Below, one piece after another: positions 58,795 to 64,000 of a stretch of DNA of 64,000 nt. The stretch is from Sorex araneus (taxonomy: Eukaryota > Chordata > Mammalia > Eulipotyphla > Soricidae): NCBI RefSeq assembly GCF_027595985.1, contig NC_073307.1, forward strand, positions 120,941,678 to 121,005,677, written 5' to 3'. The notes under the pieces were generated by a model that made no database searches, was not told the origin of the DNA, and saw nothing but the letters and a program-made list of their open reading frames with translations. A program made the translations under genes and the position numbers. Every line of letters begins with the position of its first letter. The stretch's first letter is position 1.

Positions 58795-60600
58795 TTCCTG
58801 GAAAAACTTTAGGAGAACTGGCAACAGGTCTTATTGAAATGTTTAGAAGAATTCGCTAGTGAATCCATCCAGGCCTAGGCTTTTGGTTTTGGGAAGGCAT
58901 TTTATTACAGTTTCAATTTCCTTGATATTAATGGGTTTATTCAGGTATTCCCAGTCTTTTTGATTCAGTCTTGGGAGATTGTAGGAATCAAGGAATTTAT
59001 TCATTTCTTTTTAGGTTGTCTTGTTTTGTGGCATACAGATTTTCAAAGTAGTCTCTGATGGTCTTTTGAACTTCATTGGTTTCTGTTCTGCTATCCCCCT
59101 TTTCATTTCTGATTCAGTTTATTAGGGTTCTATCTCTCTCTTTCTTTGTGAGTCTTGCTAGTGGTTTATCAATCTTGTTTATTTTCTCAAAGAACCAGCT
59201 CTTTGTTTCATTGATCTTTTGGATTGTTTTTTGGGTTTACATATCGTTAATTTCTGCTCTAACTTTTTATTATTTCTTTCCTTTGGTCTGGCTTAGGTTC
59301 CTTTTGCTGGTCCTTTTCTAAGATCTTGAGCTGTGAAGTAAATCTCATTATGTAGGCCCTTTATTCCTTCCTGAGGAATGTTTGCAGAGCTATAAAATTT
59401 CCCCTAAATACCTCTTTAGCTGTGTCTCATAGGTACTGGTAGCTTGTGTCTTAATTCTCATTTGTTTTGAGGTATCTTTTGATTTCTTCCTTCATTTTCT
59501 TCCTGATTCACTCATTGTTCCACAGGGAGTTGTTTTAATTCCCAGTTATTCGATTTGGTGTTCTGCGTCTGTGTGTCATTAGCTTCTATTTTCAGAGCAT
59601 CGTGGTCTGAAAAGATGGTTGATACAATTTCTATCTTGCTGATTCTATTGAGATATGTTTTGTGGCCCAGCATGTGGTCTATTTTGGAAAATGTTCCATG
59701 TGCACTGGAGAAAAATGTATATTCTTTCTTTTGGGGGTGTAAAGCCCTGTATAGGTCTATTAAGCCTCTCATTTCTGTTTGTTCCTTCAGAGCCATTGTT
59801 TCCTTGCTGAGTTTTGTTCTTGTCCATCTATCCAGAGATGATAAGGCGGTGTTGACATCTCTGACTACTGTTGTGGTGCTAGTGATGTCCTCCTTATAAT
59901 CTGTTAGGAGTTGTTTTAAATATCCAGCTGGTCATTCATTAGGTGCCTATGCATTTAAGAGTGTGATTTCTTCCTGTTGTACATATCTCTTGATGAATAG
60001 AGAATGATCTTCACTATCTCTTCTAATCTTTTTCAGCCTGAAATCTATGTTGTTAGATAACTAGTATGGTCACCCCAACTTTTTTGAGGAGTTGTTTGCT
60101 TGTAGGATTGTTTTCCATCTTTTGACTTTGAGCCTGTGTTTGTTCTGACTGTTCAGGTGTGTTTCTTGTAGGCAGCAGAAAGTTGGGTTTAGAATCTGAA
60201 TCCATTTTGCTACTCTGGGTCTCTTGATTGGTGCATTTAAACCATTGACATTGAGAGAGATTATTGTCACGGGATTATCTTCCATCTTTCTGTAGGGTTT
60301 GTTGTTCTTGTCGGGTTTTTCTTTGTCTTACAGCAGCCCCTCAAGTCCTTCTTTTAAGTTCAATTTTGAGTCCATGAAGTTCCTGAGTTGTTATTTATCT
60401 GTAAAATAGTGTATGGTTCCTTCAAATTTAAGTAAGAGTTTAACCGGATAGAGTATTCTTGGTGAGGCGTTCATTTCACTGAGCTTTTTCACTATATGCC
60501 ACCATTGTATTCGGGCTTGGAGGGTTTCCTCTGATAGGTCTGATGTAAATCTAAGGGGTACTACTTTGTATTTGATTTCTGTGAACCTGCAAATAATTTA

Positions 60601-61320
60601 AAGAATTTCTTTTAACAATACAGTTTGCTCACAGTTTTCTTAATATAGCTTGATCTACCAAGAAATTTGGAAAGAAGTTGCTAACCATTATCTCATTTAT
60701 CATGACTAAACTATACTCTGCAGTACTCTTTCAAAACCATTATATCCTCTTTTTTTCAGATATTCATATGCTCACATGCTCACAATTAAAGATCTTATTA
60801 CTTGGTAAAAGTTCACTTTACATTAGAAACTTTATCTTTAGAATTACAATTTCTAGGGAAATTGATATAAAAAATTAAAACACTCACAGAAAACAGGATA
60901 GTTATTTCTCATTTGGGTGTCACCCTCAGTTGCTGGGGTGCTCAGAGCTGTGTGCCTCAATCACGCACTTCCCCACCTTCAGAAACCAATAAAGCCAAAT
61001 GGGCTGCCTATAGTGGTTTGAATTTCAAATGTGACTTTTTTTCAGTAAATAAAAGCTGGTCTGGAGTCTCAGCAAGAAAGTCCAATATCTTTAACTATAA
61101 GGCACAATTGTGTGGTTTTAGTAGCTCCTGAAATTTAGGTTACCAACAATATCAGAAATCAAACAAAACATTGGTAGGGTATAAATTTTGCAACTAATTC
61201 TATAACTTTAGAAACTTACATTTTAACCCATTTCGCTATAAACTTGTTTTCATGTACCACATTAATTTCAACTCACATTCTAAAAATTCAATATAAATAC
61301 AAATATACATCAATACGCAT
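60601..61320. other. unassigned AT-rich DNA
   Basis: Continuation of the 53700-55652 region after L1-C. I recognise neither genes nor repeats. Confidence 0.5.
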
Positions 61321-61323
61321 CTC

Positions 61324-61480
61324 AGAAAGCCCGAAAATTTACCAAAAGTATCCCACCCACACGGCAGAGCCTGGCAAGCTACCTGTGGCATATCCAATAT
61401 GCCAAAAACAGTAACAACAAGTGTCACAAGGTGCCTGCTCCAGCAAATCGATGAGCAAAGGGATTACAGTGATGCCAGCA
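61324..61480 (+). mobile_element. 5'-truncated SINE with RTE-type tail
   Basis: gcagagcctggcaagctacc, atatgccaaaaacagtaaca, then gcaaatcgatgagcaaagg and gattacagtgatgcc. The tRNA head is missing. Confidence 0.85.
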
Positions 61481-61785
61481 TAAGAAAACCCTCAAAACAC
61501 CAATTTTATGAGACATTAGAAAACCTTCCTTGGCTTAATTTTAAGAGTTCTTAATGATCTCAAATCATAAGATTTTTACACCAGATTTCACAATTCAAGC
61601 ATGCTTTCAGACACAGAAAGAGGCCATTGATACTCACCAAACTTTTAAATAGCAGCATTAGAAAACAGTTGGACTGTCAATGTTTATGAAAGCATGAAAA
61701 AAACTTTGATTTGATGTAGCCTAATTTTATCTTTGCACTGTCTCAAAACACTGTTGTTGTTTTGTTGTTGTTGTTGTTTTGATTT

Positions 61786-62730
61786 GTTTTGTTTTTAACC
61801 AGGCACGGGTCTCTCAACCAGTTTCTGCCAGACCTGATGTAAGAGGTCTGGTCTGGGTGTCCTCCTGGTCCTGGAAAGAAAACTTTTGCCTTTAACTTTT
61901 CAGAATGGTTCCTAGATCAAAAATACCTCCCGCTAGACAGCTAATGTTGAAAGCTGGCCATTCTGCAGAACAAAGAGTTATCAGTCAACCTTTCTTCACT
62001 TTTATCTAGAGGTTTCTGCCCCTGGTCCTGAAATAGCTGAAATGGTCAGTCAAATTGGGGGAAAGGGAAAGTGGGGTCCACTGATTCTGACCCATGACTA
62101 GATGGTGAATTAGGGGGACAAAGACAGAAAGAATCACTAGAAAAGGGACAAACAGACAACACAAAAATACAACACTCAAACAACAAATACATAAGGGCCA
62201 TAAAAGACTTCCTGACAATGCACTCTGCAGATTCAGATTCAGATTCAGGCACCCCAAAAGTTTCCTTACCAAAAAGCGTGCACCATTCTTGGGGCGTTTC
62301 AGGAATAGGGGGTACATCTCCCACACTACCGACCTGCGACCTTCCTATGCGTCTTTCTAGGTCCTCTGCCGGTTTCCCAGAATGGGCCCTTCTGCTAGTC
62401 CCAGCGTGCTGCCAGTTTTCTACAGAAGAAAGATCTGGCTCAATCCGGTATTACTAATCCAGCAAACCTGGATAAAGTTCCAATATCATATGTGGGAGGA
62501 TCTCAACTGCTAGGGTTCATGACCCATGCACCAGATGTTATGCCTGAGTTTCAGATCCCCAGTTGTGGGGAGACCAAATCCACACATGATAGTGCAAAAC
62601 AAAGGAACTTCATTACTAGCCCAAGCCAGCGCTAGCATGAGGTAGGGTCCAAGTCTCATCCAATACAATGGAATCTTGACAAGGGCCTGTCTCCAACTCA
62701 TAAGCAGTTTATATAGGGTTCAGTTAAGAA
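61786..62730 (-). mobile_element. gammaretrovirus-like endogenous retrovirus fragment (partial LTR, leader, start of gag)
   Basis: On the minus strand, TATATAA (62715-62709) lies in an LTR that ends in ...ataaca at 62536. Two bases later a sequence starting TGGTGCATGGGTC occupies the primer-binding position. A leader of about 430 bases leads to ATG at 62095, reading MGQNQWTPLSLSPN, a myristoylation-type matrix start as in gammaretroviral Gag. A stop after 29 codons and later lesions break it. More matrix-like sequence follows to about 61795, then a CAA-rich tract at 61745-61785. No pol or env is present and the LTR is cut short. Confidence 0.65.
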
Positions 62731-63057
62731 GTGGTCACTGTTTCTTTTGAAGTGCAGAAACTTCCTAGTTTAATGTAATTATTTATGTTTGCTTCCACTT
62801 GCATGGTCAGTGCTGTTTCGTCCTTAAAGATGCTTTTAGCTTCAATGTCATGAAGAGTTCTGCCTAAATTTTCTTCTGTGAACCTTATAGATTCATGTAT
62901 GATATTGAAGTCTTTAATCCACTTTGATCTGACTATTGTGCCTGGCATTAGACAGAGGTCAGAGTTCATTTTTTTGCAGGTAGCTATCCAGTTTTCCCAG
63001 CACCACTAGTTGAAGAGGCTTTCCTTGTTCCACTTTGCATATCTTGCACCTTTGTCA
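62731..63057 (-). repeat. old L1 ORF2 fragment
   Basis: actgtttcttttgaagtgca, tttaatccactttgatctga and tttttttgcaggtagctatc parallel L1 ORF2 around 57030-57310 but are diverged. It is cut at 63057 by the RTE. Confidence 0.75.
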
Positions 63058-64000
63058 AAGATTCACTTGTATCACTTGTAGTCCTGGTGATCTTCGATTT
63101 GATTGAGCGGGGTGCCAGTAACATCTCCATTTGTCCCTGTCACGAGCTAGTGCAGCCCAATGATACCTGCTCGCTCCAGGAACAGGAAGAGCCTCAAATC
63201 CTTCATTCAGAGATTTGACGAAGAAATCTGACCATCTAGTTGGTGGGCGGCCACGCGGTCTTCTGACGTCCCATGGAATCCAGTCAGTAACAGCTCCAGT
63301 CCATCGGTCGTCTCTGAATCGCATTACATGACTGGCCCATCTGATTTTTGATGCCTTGACAAATGAGATAGCGTACCTGATTCTTGACCATCGACGGAGG
63401 TCAGAACTCCAGATTCCTTCTCTCACTTGAGTGAGATGTGATACTCCTAGCGTAGCTCTTTCGATTCCTCTTTGGGATACCCGAATAGCGTTCTTATCCT
63501 ATTTGTGAAGGGCCCAGGTCTCTGAGTCATATGTTAGTGCAGGAAGAAAGGTAGAATCGAAAAGATGTGCCTGGAGTCACAGGTTCTTCATTCTCTTAAC
63601 AACCTCTTGGCCGCTCTTGAATGCATTCCATGCTGCTCTCTTCCTCCTGTGCAGTTCTAGCACCAAGTCATTCCTCATGTTGATTTCTCAACCCACGTAC
63701 ATAAAGCTGCTGCATTCGGAGATGTTCGTTCCATTGAGAGCAAATGGAGCTGCAGGGACCAGTTTGTTTTACATGCACATTGTCTTGTTGAGATTCAGCT
63801 GCAATCTGACCTTTTCACAACCGTGGTCGAAGTCAGCAGCATTTTTGCCGCTTGGTTAATGTTTGGTGTTATGAGAACGATGTCATCAGCGAAGCGGAGG
63901 TGGTATAATTGCCGACCATCTATCTTCACTCCCATTCCTTCCCATTCCAGTCATCACATGATGTTCTCAAGGGCGGCACTGAAGAGTTTCTGTGAAATGG
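63058..64000 (-). mobile_element. RTE-clade LINE fragment, running off the right edge
   Basis: The open frame 63426-63055 gives the best-kept RTE C-terminus here: IRWASHVMRFRDDRWTGAVT, DWIPWDVRRPRGRPPTRWSD and [20 protein letters not shown]. Further 5' the frame is broken but LRFADDIVLI (near 63880) with the catalytic DD and an NISECSSFMYVG-like block (near 63710) can be read. The tail is gatcttcgatttgattgagc...ttgtatcacttgta on the plus strand. How much lies beyond 64000 is unknown. Confidence 0.92.

Larger units (their letters stand above)
55667..60586 (-). mobile_element. L1-C, 5'-truncated older LINE-1 with two nested insertions
   Basis: ORF2 starts [19 protein letters not shown] at 60285 and can be followed in pieces ([16 protein letters not shown] stretch near 58000; [18 protein letters not shown] near 56840) to about 56150. 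The 5' end is truncated in the C-terminal part of ORF1. Flanks ctgaaaattattta (55653-55666) and ctgcaaataattta (60587-60600) fit a diverged target-site duplication. Many frameshifts and stops show greater age than L1-A or L1-B. Confidence 0.9.

Noticed and set aside
62006..62326. A 106-codon frame covering the ERV leader and gag start, considered as a single host gene
   Set aside because: The upstream part is the untranslated leader between primer site and gag ATG, and only the last 29 codons resemble matrix protein.

Overview
This is mammalian nuclear DNA, most probably from a shrew (Sorex or a close relative). The SINEs carry the tRNA-headed consensus I associate with Sorex, young L1s of one lineage are abundant, and there are several copies of an RTE-clade LINE of the kind reported from the common shrew. 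Almost every long open frame is a retroelement. The only intact protein gene I can support is a single-exon Mas-related G-protein-coupled receptor (MRGPRX type) at 10305-11306 on the minus strand. The species is an inference from repeats, not a database match.

The host layer is a decayed tandem array of MRGPRX units, all on the minus strand: P1 (1-366, running off the left edge), the intact gene G (10305-11306), P2 (about 18730-19300, very decayed), P3 (42979-44781, split by an RTE insertion) and P4 (51157-52154, one nonsense and one frameshift). Each unit runs, in transcription order, from a 5' non-coding exon ending in a splice donor, across an intron of about 2.5-4 kb, to an acceptor about 25 bases before the ATG, then the coding exon and a conserved AATAAA. 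Six copies of the 5' exon are visible (donors at 2843, 4846, 14072, 22484, 48661 and 52664). Between units lies an old L1 remnant repeated with the array (7770-10100, 19830-21115, 33890-34036 plus 41888-42380, 50570-51080).

The young layer is transposons. L1-A (23597-29404) and L1-B (36112-41887) are near full length with GC-rich 5' UTRs built of partial tandem monomers; L1-C (55667-60586) is 5' truncated and older. L1-B appears to lie in a single 7.8-kb insertion (34050-41887) flanked by one target-site duplication, which fits an L1 that carried 2 kb of downstream DNA. RTE copies lie at 8895-9600, 29855-30440, 43212-44268 and 63058-64000. A gammaretrovirus-like ERV fragment (LTR, primer binding site, start of gag) lies at 61786-62730.

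The most interesting system is a parasitic network around the RTE element. The tRNA-headed SINEs, a 0.5-0.9-kb composite element (16177-17096, 50003-50546), a 1.35-kb chimera (29855-31200) and an 80-base minimal insert (23479-23558) all end in the same 3' tail as the RTE, and several have clean target-site duplications. The same tRNA head also occurs on a second SINE type with an A-rich tail of L1 style, so one head appears to have been coupled to two different retrotransposition machines.

Stretches where I recognise nothing: 17110-18720, most of 53700-55650, 60601-61320 and 61490-61740.
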